Part shown: positions 1 to 8,979 of the stretch, in pieces | Position numbering within the stretch: the stretch's first letter is position 1 | Layout: each line of letters begins with the position of its first letter | Assembly (NCBI GenBank): GCA_020634435.1 | Contig: JACKBS010000014.1 | Span: 186,001-250,000 of the forward strand | DNA: 64,000 bases | Direction of reading: 5' to 3' | DNA from: Ardenticatenaceae bacterium | GTDB taxonomy: Bacteria; Chloroflexota; Anaerolineae; Promineifilales; Promineifilaceae | Made by a program: the position numbers and the translations under genes | The notes under the pieces: model-generated | Databases searched by the model: none | Told to the model about the DNA's origin: nothing | Seen by the model: only the letters and a program-made list of their open reading frames with translations

Positions 1-988
1 CAATGCTGCCAAATTTCTCAAAGATCGATTCCACGTTTTCGGGGTCAATGCCAATGCCAGTATCGGTGATCTGAATATCGACAAATCCAGCCAGGTCATC
101 CGTCACTTCATCTTGCCGCACCAGATGGCCAGAAACCACCACCTGACCACCATCTGGTGTATATTTAAGCGCATTCATCAAGATTTTGCCGAGCGCTTTT
201 TTCAGCTTTTCGGGGTCGCCGTAGCTGTTGTTATCAAACTCAAAGGGAATGATTTTTAAATCCACGCGACGGGTGGCGTAGTAACGATCCACGCTGTCGG
301 CCACCAGCAGCACCGTTTTTTCCAGATTAATTTCCTGGTATTTCAACTCCACCGTACGCAAGTCCAACAGCGAAACGTCCAGCATGTCACCAATAATTTC
401 GTGCATTCGCCGGAAGCCGTTGCCCAACCCTTCCAGGTAAATGTGCAATTGCGGATCGTTTTGCGTTTCAGCGCGCAGGATGTTGGTATACCCTTCCAGA
501 ATGGTAAGCGGCGTTTTTAACTCGTGGGCAGCCACGGCAATAAACTTGGTTTTGCTCTCTTTGAATTTCTCTTGCTGGGTGCGCAGCTGCTCCATGTGGC
601 TCAGCAATTCGGAGCGCTGCATATCCGAAGCCAGCTGGGTAGCCTCGATGATGGCGTAGGTCAGCACATCATCAATCTGACGCCAGGCAGTGAGCGCTTC
701 TTCAGGGGTAAACTGCTTTTCCAGGTTGCGGCCAATTTCTTCTTTGAGCACTCGCAGCAGCACCATCCAATCGTAGGCAGCGGGCGCATCGTGCCCAATG
801 GCCATGAGCGCCCAAGATTGGACAGTTGCCAGTTGCATCTCACGCAACGCCCCCACGCTGTTGACCAAAACAGAAAGGAACTGGATGAGATCATCTTCAT
901 CCGGCAGCATGTTTGGCACCCGGCGAAAAGTAACCGCGCAAAGCATGGCTGATTGTTGTCTAAGCCATAACTTGAGGGGTTCTGTCAA
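1..988 (-). CDS. Sensor histidine kinase, C-terminal end missing (runs off the left edge)
   Basis: About 329 codons are visible and the gene continues past base 1. An alpha-helical N-terminal region of about 145 residues has no clear membrane segment. It is followed by a HisKA dimerisation box with the phospho-acceptor motif AAHELKTPLTILEGY and then by a HATPase domain, where an N-box region and the G1 motif DTGIGI can be read near the window edge. By family it autophosphorylates on His and passes the phosphate to a response regulator, which is not in view. I chose the TTG at 988 because AGGAG lies 7 nt upstream; the first in-frame ATG is 14 codons further in. The input domain type and signal are unknown. 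Confidence 0.85.
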   Translation of the reverse strand, partial: MTEPLKLWLRQQSAMLCAVTFRRVPNMLPDEDDLIQFLSVLVNSVGALREMQLATVQSWALMAIGHDAPAAYDWMVLLRVLKEEIGRNLEKQFTPEEALTAWRQIDDVLTYAIIEATQLASDMQRSELLSHMEQLRTQQEKFKESKTKFIAVAAHELKTPLTILEGYTNILRAETQNDPQLHIYLEGLGNGFRRMHEIIGDMLDVSLLDLRTVELKYQEINLEKTVLLVADSVDRYYATRRVDLKIIPFEFDNNSYGDPEKLKKALGKILMNALKYTPDGGQVVVSGHLVRQDEVTDDLAGFVDIQITDTGIGIDPENVESIFEKFGSI

Positions 989-1058
989 TTTCGTGCTCCT
1001 GTCCTTGCCAAATTCTCTATGCGTGATGCGAGTTACTGATTGTTACGTTTGTGATTGA

Positions 1059-2453
1059 TTATTCGGAAACGGCCGTTAATCGTGCCCCCACTTCTTCTGC
1101 CAGGTTCATTTCCGCGATGGCCTGGTCGTATGCCAAACCATTGGCGCGGGCAAAGCGGCGCATTGTGGTCAGGGCACGCTCACTGTACCAGCGGTAGCGG
1201 TCAGACTTGGGCAGCTGGTTTGGCGGCGGCGGAAACAGGCCAAAATTAGCCTTCATCGGTTGAAAATCTTTGCTGCTGGCGTGGGTCACATAATGCATCA
1301 ATGCCCCCAGCATTGTGCTGGTGGGGAAAATGACCGGCATCTGCCCACGCAGCAACCGCGCGGCATTCAGCCCAGCGACCAGCCCGGTGGCCGCATTGCC
1401 CATGTACCCTTCCACCCCGGTAATCTGCCCGGCAAAAAACAGATCGGCCCGGCCACGATATTGCAACGTGGGGTGCAGTAGACGCGGCGCGTTGATGTAG
1501 GTGTTGCGGTGCATCATGCCGTAGCGCAAAAATTCGGCATTTTCCAGGCCAGGGATCAGCTGGAGTACCCGCTTCTGCTCGCCCCACTTCAGGTTGGTCT
1601 GGAAGCCAACAATGTTGTACAGAGAACCAATGAGATTATCTTGACGCAACTGAACGACGGCATACGGCCGTTTGCCATTCCGCGGATCAATCAACCCCAC
1701 AGGCCGCATGGGTCCAAAAGCCAACGCCTTGCGCCCGCGTTGGGCCATCACCTCGATAGGCATACACCCTTCAAAAAAGTGCGGGTCTTCCTGCTCAAAC
1801 TGCTTGAGGGTTATGGTTTCGGCATCCAAAAGCGCATCACAGAAGCGATCGTACTCCTCTTTGGTCATCGGGCAGTTGATGTAATCACCCTCTTCTTCCT
1901 GTCCCTTGTCGTAACGGGATTGGCGGAAGGCGATGCTCATGTCGATAGTTTCGTAATCCACAATGGGCGATACGGCGTCATAAAAGTAGAGGTATTCTTC
2001 GCCAGTGATCTGGCCAATGCTGGCCGTCAGGGCAGCCGAGGTTAGCGGGCCGCTGGCGATGATAGCTGGCTCCTGGGGAACGGCCGTTACCTCTTCACGG
2101 ATCAGGGTGATGTTGGGATGATCCTCAATTTTGGCGGTAACTAACTCGGCAAATGTGTCACGATCCACAGCAAGAGAAGAACCGGCAGGAACGGCCGTTT
2201 GCACCGCGCAGTCCAAAATCAGCGAACCTAAACCACGCAGCTCCGCCTTTAGCAGCCCCGGTGCTTTATGCGGCAGCATAGAACCCAGCGAATTGCTGCA
2301 CACCAGTTCGGCCAGCTGGTTGGTCACATGGGCAGGCGTTGGCCGCTGCGGCCGCATTTCATACAGGCGCACCTGCATGCCCTGCTCTGCCAGCTGCCAT
2401 GCTGCCTCTGATCCGGCCAGCCCACCACCAATAATCACAAGAGATTGGCTCAT
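1059..2453 (-). CDS. trmFO: Methylenetetrahydrofolate--tRNA-(uracil-5-)-methyltransferase TrmFO
   Basis: TrmFO is a cytosolic flavoprotein that makes m5U54 in the tRNA T-loop, using methylene-THF as carbon donor and FAD/NAD(P)H as reductant. The 464-residue length is normal for the family. An FAD-binding GGGLAGSEAA motif lies at residues 9-18. The two cysteines known to matter in the family are recognisable as Cys52 (ELVCSNSL) and Cys230 (FFEGCMPIEVMA). It is the last gene of a same-strand series that also holds the UDP-glucose pyrophosphorylase, TPR and nicotinate phosphoribosyltransferase genes, with 70 bp to the pyrophosphorylase gene. I see no terminator downstream. The identification is secure. 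Confidence 0.96.
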   Translation of the reverse strand: MSQSLVIIGGGLAGSEAAWQLAEQGMQVRLYEMRPQRPTPAHVTNQLAELVCSNSLGSMLPHKAPGLLKAELRGLGSLILDCAVQTAVPAGSSLAVDRDTFAELVTAKIEDHPNITLIREEVTAVPQEPAIIASGPLTSAALTASIGQITGEEYLYFYDAVSPIVDYETIDMSIAFRQSRYDKGQEEEGDYINCPMTKEEYDRFCDALLDAETITLKQFEQEDPHFFEGCMPIEVMAQRGRKALAFGPMRPVGLIDPRNGKRPYAVVQLRQDNLIGSLYNIVGFQTNLKWGEQKRVLQLIPGLENAEFLRYGMMHRNTYINAPRLLHPTLQYRGRADLFFAGQITGVEGYMGNAATGLVAGLNAARLLRGQMPVIFPTSTMLGALMHYVTHASSKDFQPMKANFGLFPPPPNQLPKSDRYRWYSERALTTMRRFARANGLAYDQAIAEMNLAEEVGARLTAVSE

Positions 2454-2523
2454 GGGGGCAATTGTATCACAACCGGATAGAGAGCACCGCGAAAATCAGG
2501 CAAAAATTATCGGGGCAAATGGG

Positions 2524-3930
2524 CTATGTGTAATGCAAGCTGCCGGTTAAAACCTTGCCATCGGGGATATGAATCTGGCGCCCGCTTTCATTCCGCAAAT
2601 GAACATCGCCCTGGCAAACCACACCCTTACCAAAGGAAAAATCCCCCTCGATGATGAGGCTCTTGTTTTTGGCCAGGGAGGGCACGCCGTGAGGGAAACG
2701 TTCTTCTAAATCGCTGACATATTTGTAATAGCGGTTATCCAGGCTGATGTTGAATTGGCGCATTTTGCGGCTGCCGCTGGGCACAATGCGGAAATCCTCG
2801 GTGAGCGTGTAGGCATCAGACCGTACGGCGAGCAAGTCCTCCGTCGTTTTGACGGGAGCAAAGCGGCTGCGCGGCACACGGATGGCTTGCGCCCCCTCAA
2901 ACACGGCAATCGCCGAACCCATGGCTGTTTCCAACTGGTATACCGGTGGCGATTGGGGATCGCGGGGGTCAACCGTTTTGCTGTTGCGAATGATAGGCAA
3001 CCCCAGCCGATTATCGTGCGCGCTCATCTGGCGGTACAGCGTGGGCAGGTGGAACCAGAGGTTGTTGGTGTTGAAATATTGATGACGGTTGATGTCTTGG
3101 AAAGCGGCCGTATCCTCCGGCGGGCACTGGGCGGATTCGCGCAAGATCAACTGGCCATCCAGCCGTTCAGCCAGGTGGCCACCTTTTTTGTCCATCTCGG
3201 TACGGTCTGCCACTTCCATCATGAACGGGATTTCATTGTCTACAAAATAACCGAGGATGGCCAAATCCACCACCGCGCCTAGATTGTCGGCATTAGAGAC
3301 AAAGGCGTATTCGTACCCTTTTTCCAGCAAGCCTTGAAGCGTACCGCTGGTAACCATCGCCGTGTAAATATCACCATGACCTGGTGGGCACCATTCCAGT
3401 TCAGGATTTTCAGGCCATTCAACGGGCTGCAAATTGTCTTGCCGGACTTTGGGCTCTTTGTGCTGCAAGAAGCTGTGCGGCAGCACATCGTTCAAGTCTT
3501 GATATTTTTTCAGCAAAGCGAGCGAATCTTCTTCTGTGGAGAAGCTGTTCATCAGCAGCAGTGGCACATTGGTCAGCTGCGCTTGCTGGGCGATGATGTC
3601 TAGAAACGAGTAGCCTTCTTTCACTGGCAGCAGCGACTTGGCTTGCTCCAACCCCATGCTGGTGCCTAACCCACCGTTGAGCTTAATAACGGCCGTTTTC
3701 GACAACGCCCGTTTGCCAATTTGTGCTAGCCGTTTGGGAAAGGTCTCTGCGTCTGGAATCTCGGTGGCTGGCCGAATGTCCTCTTCAGCAATGTAGCCGG
3801 TCTGCCCTGTTACCAGTTGTTCGTAGTAGTAAAGAAATGTCTCGATAAAAATGGTCGGCAAGCCAGCGGCGGTCATACGGTCTACAAATGGAGTTGTCGC
3901 AATCATTGTGTTCATAAATTCGTTTGTCAT
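2524..3930 (-). CDS. UTP--glucose-1-phosphate uridylyltransferase (UDPGP family, eukaryotic type)
   Basis: This enzyme makes UDP-glucose from UTP and glucose-1-phosphate for glycan synthesis. The 468-residue protein has the UDPGP nucleotide-binding signature KLNGGLGTSMG, the following lysine region (AKSLLPVKEGYSFLD), the FVSNADNLGA metal/UTP site, and a C-terminal left-handed beta-helix end (GDFSFGKGVVCQGDVHLRN). It belongs to the eukaryote-like UGP family and not to the GalU family usual in bacteria. Its product would feed the many glycosyltransferases in this window. It lies 18 bp downstream of the TPR gene and is probably co-transcribed with it. The start has only a weak ribosome-binding site. 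Confidence 0.93.
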   Translation of the reverse strand: MTNEFMNTMIATTPFVDRMTAAGLPTIFIETFLYYYEQLVTGQTGYIAEEDIRPATEIPDAETFPKRLAQIGKRALSKTAVIKLNGGLGTSMGLEQAKSLLPVKEGYSFLDIIAQQAQLTNVPLLLMNSFSTEEDSLALLKKYQDLNDVLPHSFLQHKEPKVRQDNLQPVEWPENPELEWCPPGHGDIYTAMVTSGTLQGLLEKGYEYAFVSNADNLGAVVDLAILGYFVDNEIPFMMEVADRTEMDKKGGHLAERLDGQLILRESAQCPPEDTAAFQDINRHQYFNTNNLWFHLPTLYRQMSAHDNRLGLPIIRNSKTVDPRDPQSPPVYQLETAMGSAIAVFEGAQAIRVPRSRFAPVKTTEDLLAVRSDAYTLTEDFRIVPSGSRKMRQFNISLDNRYYKYVSDLEERFPHGVPSLAKNKSLIIEGDFSFGKGVVCQGDVHLRNESGRQIHIPDGKVLTGSLHYT

Positions 3931-3948
3931 CCGTTAAAAAGATTAGAG

Positions 3949-4467
3949 TTAAGTACGGCCGTTCATTTCACGCAGTTTGGCAATTAAGTTTTGCGCATCT
4001 TGGTCATTTGGATTGGTTGCCAAAGCACGCTCGAACCAGGAAATTGCCATTCCATATTCACGGCGGTCACGATAAATTAAGCCGATGTTGTAAGCGACAT
4101 TCGGCGCCGTGGGGTCCAGCACCAATGCCCGTTCAAACGCCGCAATTGCTTGCAACTGCTCCTCATCCCGCGCCAAAATGGGATTACCCAAATACGCAGC
4201 GCCAAGATTAGTCCACACCATCACATTGTCCGGTGCCTGATCGCGCAGCTTTTCCAGCAGAAGCGCAGCTCGCTTGAACTTTTTTGTTAAGATGTATGCA
4301 CCACTTAGATTCAGGCTGGCATCAAAATGCTCAGGTTTGAGAGAATGTGCCTCTTCCAGCAAAGTGACCGCTTCTTGGACTTTGCCTCGATGCAACAATT
4401 CGGTCCCCCGGTGAAATAATGCTTTGAACTTTGAATCTGCTTTGTGTTGTTGTGCATTACTCTTCAT
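3949..4467 (-). CDS. Tetratricopeptide-repeat protein
   Basis: A soluble protein of about 172 residues made almost entirely of TPR helices. Repeats are visible as A-L-x-P-x-x-x-x-A-x-x-N-L-G-x-A patterns, such as WTNLGAAYL, ALVLDPTAPNVAYNIGLIY and ALATNPNDQDAQNLIAKL. There is no signal peptide, membrane segment or catalytic domain, so it is most likely a protein-interaction scaffold with an unknown partner. An in-frame TTG four codons upstream (4479) is an alternative start; neither start has a good Shine-Dalgarno. It sits between the nicotinate phosphoribosyltransferase and UDP-glucose pyrophosphorylase genes on the same strand. Confidence 0.85.
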   Translation of the reverse strand: MKSNAQQHKADSKFKALFHRGTELLHRGKVQEAVTLLEEAHSLKPEHFDASLNLSGAYILTKKFKRAALLLEKLRDQAPDNVMVWTNLGAAYLGNPILARDEEQLQAIAAFERALVLDPTAPNVAYNIGLIYRDRREYGMAISWFERALATNPNDQDAQNLIAKLREMNGRT

Positions 4468-4542
4468 CTCTTTACTCAACCTTTCTTAAAGCTGTGCTTA
4501 CGGCAGTCTTGTTATGGGTAGAAACGGCCGTTTTGCCTCATT

Positions 4543-5895
4543 TTACAAATTAGTTAGATCCACTGGCTGCAATTCTGGGTTGTCGCTGGCACCACGCCCG
4601 ATCTTGGCCATATCCACCCACTGGTCATCAATGCAAACCCGCACCACATCAGCCGTAAAATCTGTGTTGGTTTCCTTATCGTTCACCAACAGCGATGAAC
4701 CCACGCCGTAAATATCAGCCGGCACGTGCAGCTTTTCAAAGCGGGCAATTTTGGCCGGATTAAAACCACCTGTGACGACAATTTTCACGTTCTGACAATA
4801 CGGCCGTGCCAGGGCCGCTTCCTCTGGTGTTAAGCTCCACTGCCGCCAGGCATGATCCAACGCTTGCCGCACATTAAACACCAGCCGGGGTGTAACCCCC
4901 AAATCCAACATAGGGTCGCCAAGGGGAGGCACATTGACATCTCGTAAACTGCCGCTGGTATCTAACCGCACCCCGAATAAAACATACTTTTGCGCCTCTG
5001 CTTCCTCGCCTGCCGACATCAGGGCACTGTAGCGCTCAAACATCGCTTTTAAAGTGCGCAGCGCATCGGTGATGGAATCATTGTTAAAATCAACCAGGGC
5101 AATCCGGGAAACATCGGCAGGAACATATTCAGCGAAGGCTAGCATGGCAGCGGCCGTGTCGCTCAAAAAGCAAGCAATGACGGCATGCGCAATGGTACCA
5201 CCCCCGGCACCGCCCCACCAATCTCCCTGAGCATCTGTAGAGACATACGGCCGTAACTGGCCGCCAAAATCCTCATTAAAACGGGCCACCGCCACGTCAT
5301 AGGCGTACCCATCAGCCGCCTGAACTTCGTGCAGATCAAAACGAGCCGGGAAAAAGAGCACCGATTTACCTCGTGCGGCTTGCAAAACATTGTAAACATT
5401 CGTGGCAATCCGGCTGCTCCGGCTCAGAATACCAAGCATGGGGGTTTCCAGTAAAGCAAAATCCCGATATCTTCCTTGAACTTTAATCACCGGCTGAACC
5501 CGCAGCGGATCGTCATAATAAGTAACGGTCGCGCCATCATGAACGGCCGTAACCCGCAAATTTTGCCATGTCGGCACCCACTCCCCATTGCCATCAAAAT
5601 AACCAGTGCAATGGCGCAGCATCGAAAGCGCCTTATCAACCCCCACTACCACCGTTTTGCCAGCCCGCCGGGTGAAAAACTGCACCTCCACTTCCATATC
5701 ACCAACGTTCAGCCCCTTCGGATCGCGCCCAATATCGCGAGCATATTCTCCCTGGTAACCACTGTTCTGCCCCACACCCACTAGCATCTTCAAAATGTTG
5801 GCAAAATATTTATCCGAATACCACCCCTGCCGCATTCGTTCCACGTCCAGCTTAAAAACCGCATTTGTTAACCGCTTTTCGTTAAAAATTGTCAT
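4543..5895 (-). CDS. Nicotinate phosphoribosyltransferase
   Basis: The enzyme converts nicotinate and PRPP (with ATP) to nicotinate mononucleotide in the Preiss-Handler NAD salvage route. Supporting sequence includes an N-terminal region containing YSDKYF, the HAVIACFLSDTAAAMLAF segment where the substrate-binding His region lies in this fold, the DFNNDSITDAL stretch, and the C-terminal phosphate-binding VVTGGFNPAKIARF plus DIYGVGSSL. The length of about 450 residues fits the nicotinate branch. I start at the ATG at 5895 with AGAGG 8 nt upstream, not at the TTG two codons earlier. It is divergent from the lipoprotein gene at 6049 and is the first gene of the minus-strand series ending with trmFO. 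Confidence 0.92.
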   Translation of the reverse strand: MTIFNEKRLTNAVFKLDVERMRQGWYSDKYFANILKMLVGVGQNSGYQGEYARDIGRDPKGLNVGDMEVEVQFFTRRAGKTVVVGVDKALSMLRHCTGYFDGNGEWVPTWQNLRVTAVHDGATVTYYDDPLRVQPVIKVQGRYRDFALLETPMLGILSRSSRIATNVYNVLQAARGKSVLFFPARFDLHEVQAADGYAYDVAVARFNEDFGGQLRPYVSTDAQGDWWGGAGGGTIAHAVIACFLSDTAAAMLAFAEYVPADVSRIALVDFNNDSITDALRTLKAMFERYSALMSAGEEAEAQKYVLFGVRLDTSGSLRDVNVPPLGDPMLDLGVTPRLVFNVRQALDHAWRQWSLTPEEAALARPYCQNVKIVVTGGFNPAKIARFEKLHVPADIYGVGSSLLVNDKETNTDFTADVVRVCIDDQWVDMAKIGRGASDNPELQPVDLTNL

Positions 5896-5974
5896 TTTCA
5901 AAACCTCTGTTTTAGTAAAAAAGAACCAATATCTATTTCTACACGAATTTTCTTAATAGAAAATTTAAGGCAAA

Positions 5975-6002
5975 TTGCATAAACAAAATAGTGTAATATT
6001 AT
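5975..6002 (+). promoter_or_regulatory. Possible sigma70-type promoter of the lipoprotein gene
   Basis: TTGCAT and TATTAT are separated by 16 bp in an AT-rich stretch about 45 nt upstream of the ATG at 6049. That ATG has a strong GAGGAG ribosome-binding site. Alternative -10 hexamers overlap this one, so the exact boxes are uncertain. Confidence 0.35.
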
Positions 6003-6048
6003 AGTAGTATTACCCCCCCATTTTATTACAGAGAAGAGGAGATAAAAT

Positions 6049-6687
6049 ATGAATAAAAAAGCAGTAGTTTTCTGGATAATTGCCCTATTCCTGTTGGCCT
6101 CATGTGGAGGCGGCGGAACCACAGAAACAGAAGCCCCCGCAACAACCAATAATAGCAGTTCTTCAACCACATCAGAAACAGCCGAAACCGCTGATGAAGC
6201 ACCAGCCGCTGACACAACGGAAGAAGAAGCTGCCGATGCAAGCAGCGAGGCTACAACTGACACCAGCAGCGAGACCGAAGAGGCAATGGACGAATCCGGT
6301 GAGGAAGCTGCGCCGGCAGAAGAAGCTGCTGCTCCCGCCTCCCCCTTCGGGAATCGCCCCTTGTCTGGCACAGATCCCGATACTGGCCTCATCGTTAACC
6401 CCGAATCAGTGAACCCTGGCGATACATTTATTGTACGTGGCGAAATTATTAGCATGAATCTAACGCCCACAACTGCGCCGGAATTTTTGATTCAATCACC
6501 TGAAGGATTGAAATTCCGCATTCGCAGTCAAGATTTGAAAGAGACCTTCTACGAAGATGGCGATCAGCTTCAGGCATTCCAATATCGCAATGGGCTGCTG
6601 GCGCAAGCAACCGTCACGTTGGCCGCTGATGCTAGCCCATCAGACATCCCCACAAGCACCGATCTTGTGCTGGTAAAAGACGAATAA
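6049..6687 (+). CDS. Secreted lipoprotein with low-complexity acidic Ser/Thr/Glu linker
   Basis: The N-terminus is a lipoprotein signal peptide with the lipobox LLASC and lipidated Cys19. Residues 20-105 are low-complexity sequence of Thr, Ser, Glu and Ala, likely an extended tether. The C-terminal 105 residues look like a small beta-rich domain (GDTFIVRGEIISMN, EGLKFRIRSQDL, ATVTLAADASPSD) that I cannot assign to a family. The protein is probably anchored on the outer face of the membrane. The gene stands alone: divergent from the nicotinate phosphoribosyltransferase gene and closed by a strong terminator 27 bp downstream. Function unknown. Confidence 0.85.
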   Translation: MNKKAVVFWIIALFLLASCGGGGTTETEAPATTNNSSSSTTSETAETADEAPAADTTEEEAADASSEATTDTSSETEEAMDESGEEAAPAEEAAAPASPFGNRPLSGTDPDTGLIVNPESVNPGDTFIVRGEIISMNLTPTTAPEFLIQSPEGLKFRIRSQDLKETFYEDGDQLQAFQYRNGLLAQATVTLAADASPSDIPTSTDLVLVKDE

Positions 6688-6713
6688 TTCTCTAAACCCA
6701 CCTAACACAACAC

Positions 6714-6752
6714 AAAAAGCCGTGACACCATTTTAGCGTCACGGCTTTTTTT
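6714..6752 (+). terminator. Rho-independent terminator after the lipoprotein gene
   Basis: A perfect stem AAAAAGCCGTGAC / GTCACGGCTTTTT (6714-6726 with 6738-6750) with an 11-nt loop, ending in a run of T. The A-tract on the left arm makes it usable in both directions. Confidence 0.9.
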
Positions 6753-7038
6753 ATTCGTATAGCACAGATTCACTATTCTATTTCCGATCATTATGTTGAT
6801 TTGTATTTGATCTTATGAAAAGTAATTGTTATAATGCGCCTAGTTTAACTTACATAATCTTAGAACAAGTTGTCCGATATTATTTCATCTGGCACTTTCT
6901 GGCTCAGCACTAACACCAATCTTTTGAGCGGCTCCTCTATCGTTAGGCAAGCGCATTTACTGCATACAATGATGCGTTTGTTACTACACGAATTTCAGTC
7001 CTCAACAAGACTCTGGGCAAAGCAAGGAGTGTGAGGCG
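6753..7038 (+). other. Intergenic region with a consensus promoter and a long leader before the Xer recombinase gene
   Basis: With the terminator, the gap between genes is 351 bp. It holds a good promoter at 6807-6835, then about 200 nt that would be transcribed as the 5' leader of the recombinase gene. The leader has an imperfect hairpin (AAGCGCAT near 6949 with ATGCGTTT near 6972). I recognise no riboswitch or small coding region in it. Confidence 0.5.
6807..6835 (+). promoter_or_regulatory. Sigma70-type promoter upstream of the Xer recombinase gene
   Basis: TTGATC, a 17-bp spacer and a perfect TATAAT. Transcription would begin near 6842, leaving a leader of about 200 nt before the ATG at 7039. 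Confidence 0.65.
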
Positions 7039-7923
7039 ATGGAAGAACAGCTGCTCGCCTTCCTGAAGTTCCTTCAAAAAGAGTACAACTATTCAAGTAA
7101 CACGATAGCCGCTTACAAGAACGATCTCGGCCAGTTCATGACGTATTTGCAGGGTCACCATTTGAATAATTCAAATAAGTGGCAAGCCATCGGCGTGGAC
7201 GAGATTAATGGCTACGTGGATTACATGAAGGACCAACCGTATGCCTCTTCCTCTGTAGCGCGGAAAGTCGCGGCGGTAAAGTCGTTTTTCAATTACCTCT
7301 ATGCCAATCAAGTGGTAGACGAAAATCCGACGACTGACATTGACTCGCCCAAGGTCAAGAAGCGCTTACCCAAGACGCTCTCCTTTGAAGAAGTTGATCG
7401 TTTATTAAAAGCTCCTTCCCAGAAAAAATCACCTAAAAATTTGCGCGACATGGCGCTGCTCAATTTGCTGTATTCCACCGGCATGCGCGTCACCGAAGTT
7501 GTCTCGCTGCGTTTAGAAGATGTTGATCTGCAAAATAACGTCTTGTTTTGTCCGGGCAAAGATGATCAGGTTCGCGAACTGCCCTTTGACCAATACACAA
7601 AGCAGGTGTTAGAAAATTACATTGAGGAAGGACGGCCGTTTCTGGTCAAAGACAAAGATGAAACCGCCATGTTTCTCAACCACCGGGGGCAGCAGCTTAC
7701 CCGTCAGGGGCTGTGGCTCATCATCAAAGCCTATGCCAAAGAAGCTGAATTGAGCGTAGCTGTTACGCCCCACACTTTGCGCCATAGCTTTGCCGCTCAC
7801 AAGCTCAACAGCGGATCAGACTTACAAGAAGTGCAAAAGTTGCTAGGCCACGCCAATATTTCAACGACTCAGATTTATACTCAGCTGGAAGAGGTTGAAA
7901 CCGAAGCTGAAGTAACTGAATAA
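7039..7923 (+). CDS. Tyrosine recombinase of the XerC/XerD type
   Basis: A site-specific DNA recombinase of 294 residues, the usual Xer length. It has an N-terminal SAM-like DNA-binding domain (residues 1-90) and a C-terminal catalytic domain. All active-site residues can be placed: Arg150 (STGMRVTE), Lys174, His245 and Arg248 (HTLRHSF), His271 (LGHANIS) and the nucleophile Tyr280 (TTQIYTQ). By family it resolves chromosome dimers or acts as a related integrase. There is no second xer gene, integron cassette or prophage beside it, so a housekeeping role is more likely than a mobile one. It is expressed from its own promoter with a long leader. Confidence 0.92.
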   Translation: MEEQLLAFLKFLQKEYNYSSNTIAAYKNDLGQFMTYLQGHHLNNSNKWQAIGVDEINGYVDYMKDQPYASSSVARKVAAVKSFFNYLYANQVVDENPTTDIDSPKVKKRLPKTLSFEEVDRLLKAPSQKKSPKNLRDMALLNLLYSTGMRVTEVVSLRLEDVDLQNNVLFCPGKDDQVRELPFDQYTKQVLENYIEEGRPFLVKDKDETAMFLNHRGQQLTRQGLWLIIKAYAKEAELSVAVTPHTLRHSFAAHKLNSGSDLQEVQKLLGHANISTTQIYTQLEEVETEAEVTE

Positions 7924-7954
7924 TCCTTATTCATCATCATATTATTAGACTGTT

Positions 7955-7998
7955 AGAGACTGGCGCGTAGAAAATTTTAACGCTATACGCCAGTCTCT
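7955..7998 (+). terminator. Long hairpin after the Xer gene, probable terminator
   Basis: A perfect 11-bp stem AGAGACTGGCG / CGCCAGTCTCT (7955-7965 with 7988-7998), extended inward by weaker pairs. No strong T run follows, so it may be a weak terminator or an RNA-stability element between the recombinase and purine phosphorylase genes. Confidence 0.5.
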
Positions 7999-8020
7999 CA
8001 TCTATTTACAGGACAATCCC

Positions 8021-8863
8021 ATGACAACCCCTGAAACTGCGCAACAAGTAGAAACGGCCGTATCCACCATCCGCCAACTAACCAACTATCAACCGACCGT
8101 GGGCCTTGTATTAGGCTCCGGGCTGAGCGAACTCGCCAACAGCATTCAGGACCCCGATATCATTCCCTATGAGCAGATTCCCGGCTGGCCGCAGTCAACC
8201 GTAGTCGGGCATAGCGGCCGTTTGGTGATTGGCAAATTGGAAGGCAAAACGGTGCTGGTGCAGCAAGGGCGTGCGCATTACTATGAAGGGTATGGCATGG
8301 ATCAAATTACCCTGCCCGTGCGGGTGATGCGCGCATTGGGTATCCAAACGCTGATCGTGACCAATGCCGCGGGCGGCATCAATCCAAACTTCAGCCCTGG
8401 CGATTTGATGCTGATTACAGATCACATCAACTTCCTGGGCCTTGCCGGACAGAACCCACTGCGCGGGCCCAACGACAACTCCGTTGGACCCCGTTTCCCT
8501 GACATGATTGGCACCTACACTTTGCAGCTGCGCCAATTGGCTCATGAGGCAGCTGCGGCCAACAACTTCAAACTGCAAGAAGGCACCTACGCCTACGTGG
8601 CGGGTCCAAGTTTTGAAACCCCTGCTGAACTACGCTTCCTGCGCACTGTGGGTGCAGATGCGGTCGGCATGTCTACCGTGCCAACTGTGGTCGTAGCCCG
8701 CCATGCTGGGCTGAAAATTCTGGGGATTTCCTCTATCACCAACATGGCCGTGCCTGACCCCAAACCCGGCACTGTGCTGGATCATGAAGAAGTATTAGAA
8801 ACTGGCAAGCAAATCATTCCTCGGCTGACCGCCCTCCTCAAAGGCATTCTGCAACAATTGTAA
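8021..8863 (+). CDS. Purine nucleoside phosphorylase (PNP family 1, trimeric type)
   Basis: It splits purine nucleosides with phosphate to the free base and ribose-1-phosphate for salvage. The 280-residue length fits the trimeric guanosine/inosine-type family. Visible motifs are the phosphate-binding GLVLGSGLSELA and VVGHSGRLVIG, then GRAHYYEGY, the VTNAAGGIN stretch, the base-site AGPSFETPAE and the VGMSTVPTVVVARHAG segment. The gene follows the hairpin downstream of the recombinase and has a weak AGGA ribosome-binding site. No other nucleotide-salvage gene is adjacent. Confidence 0.94.
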   Translation: MTTPETAQQVETAVSTIRQLTNYQPTVGLVLGSGLSELANSIQDPDIIPYEQIPGWPQSTVVGHSGRLVIGKLEGKTVLVQQGRAHYYEGYGMDQITLPVRVMRALGIQTLIVTNAAGGINPNFSPGDLMLITDHINFLGLAGQNPLRGPNDNSVGPRFPDMIGTYTLQLRQLAHEAAAANNFKLQEGTYAYVAGPSFETPAELRFLRTVGADAVGMSTVPTVVVARHAGLKILGISSITNMAVPDPKPGTVLDHEEVLETGKQIIPRLTALLKGILQQL

Positions 8864-8979
8864 ATCCGCGATACAATTTCATCTGATGGGCAGATACGGC
8901 CGTACTGGCCAAAATTTGGTGCAATTACCTTGCGCCTCTGTCCTTTTGTGTATCTTGCGAACCAAACCATTAAACAAAT

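Noticed and set aside
5898..6470. 190-codon frame antisense to the lipoprotein gene
   Set aside because: Its Ser/Val/Ala-rich sequence is the complement of the Thr/Ser/Glu linker of the real lipoprotein.
7039..7923. Integron or mobile element around the Xer recombinase
   Set aside because: No attachment-site repeats, cassette genes or tRNA target nearby; flanking genes are ordinary housekeeping genes.
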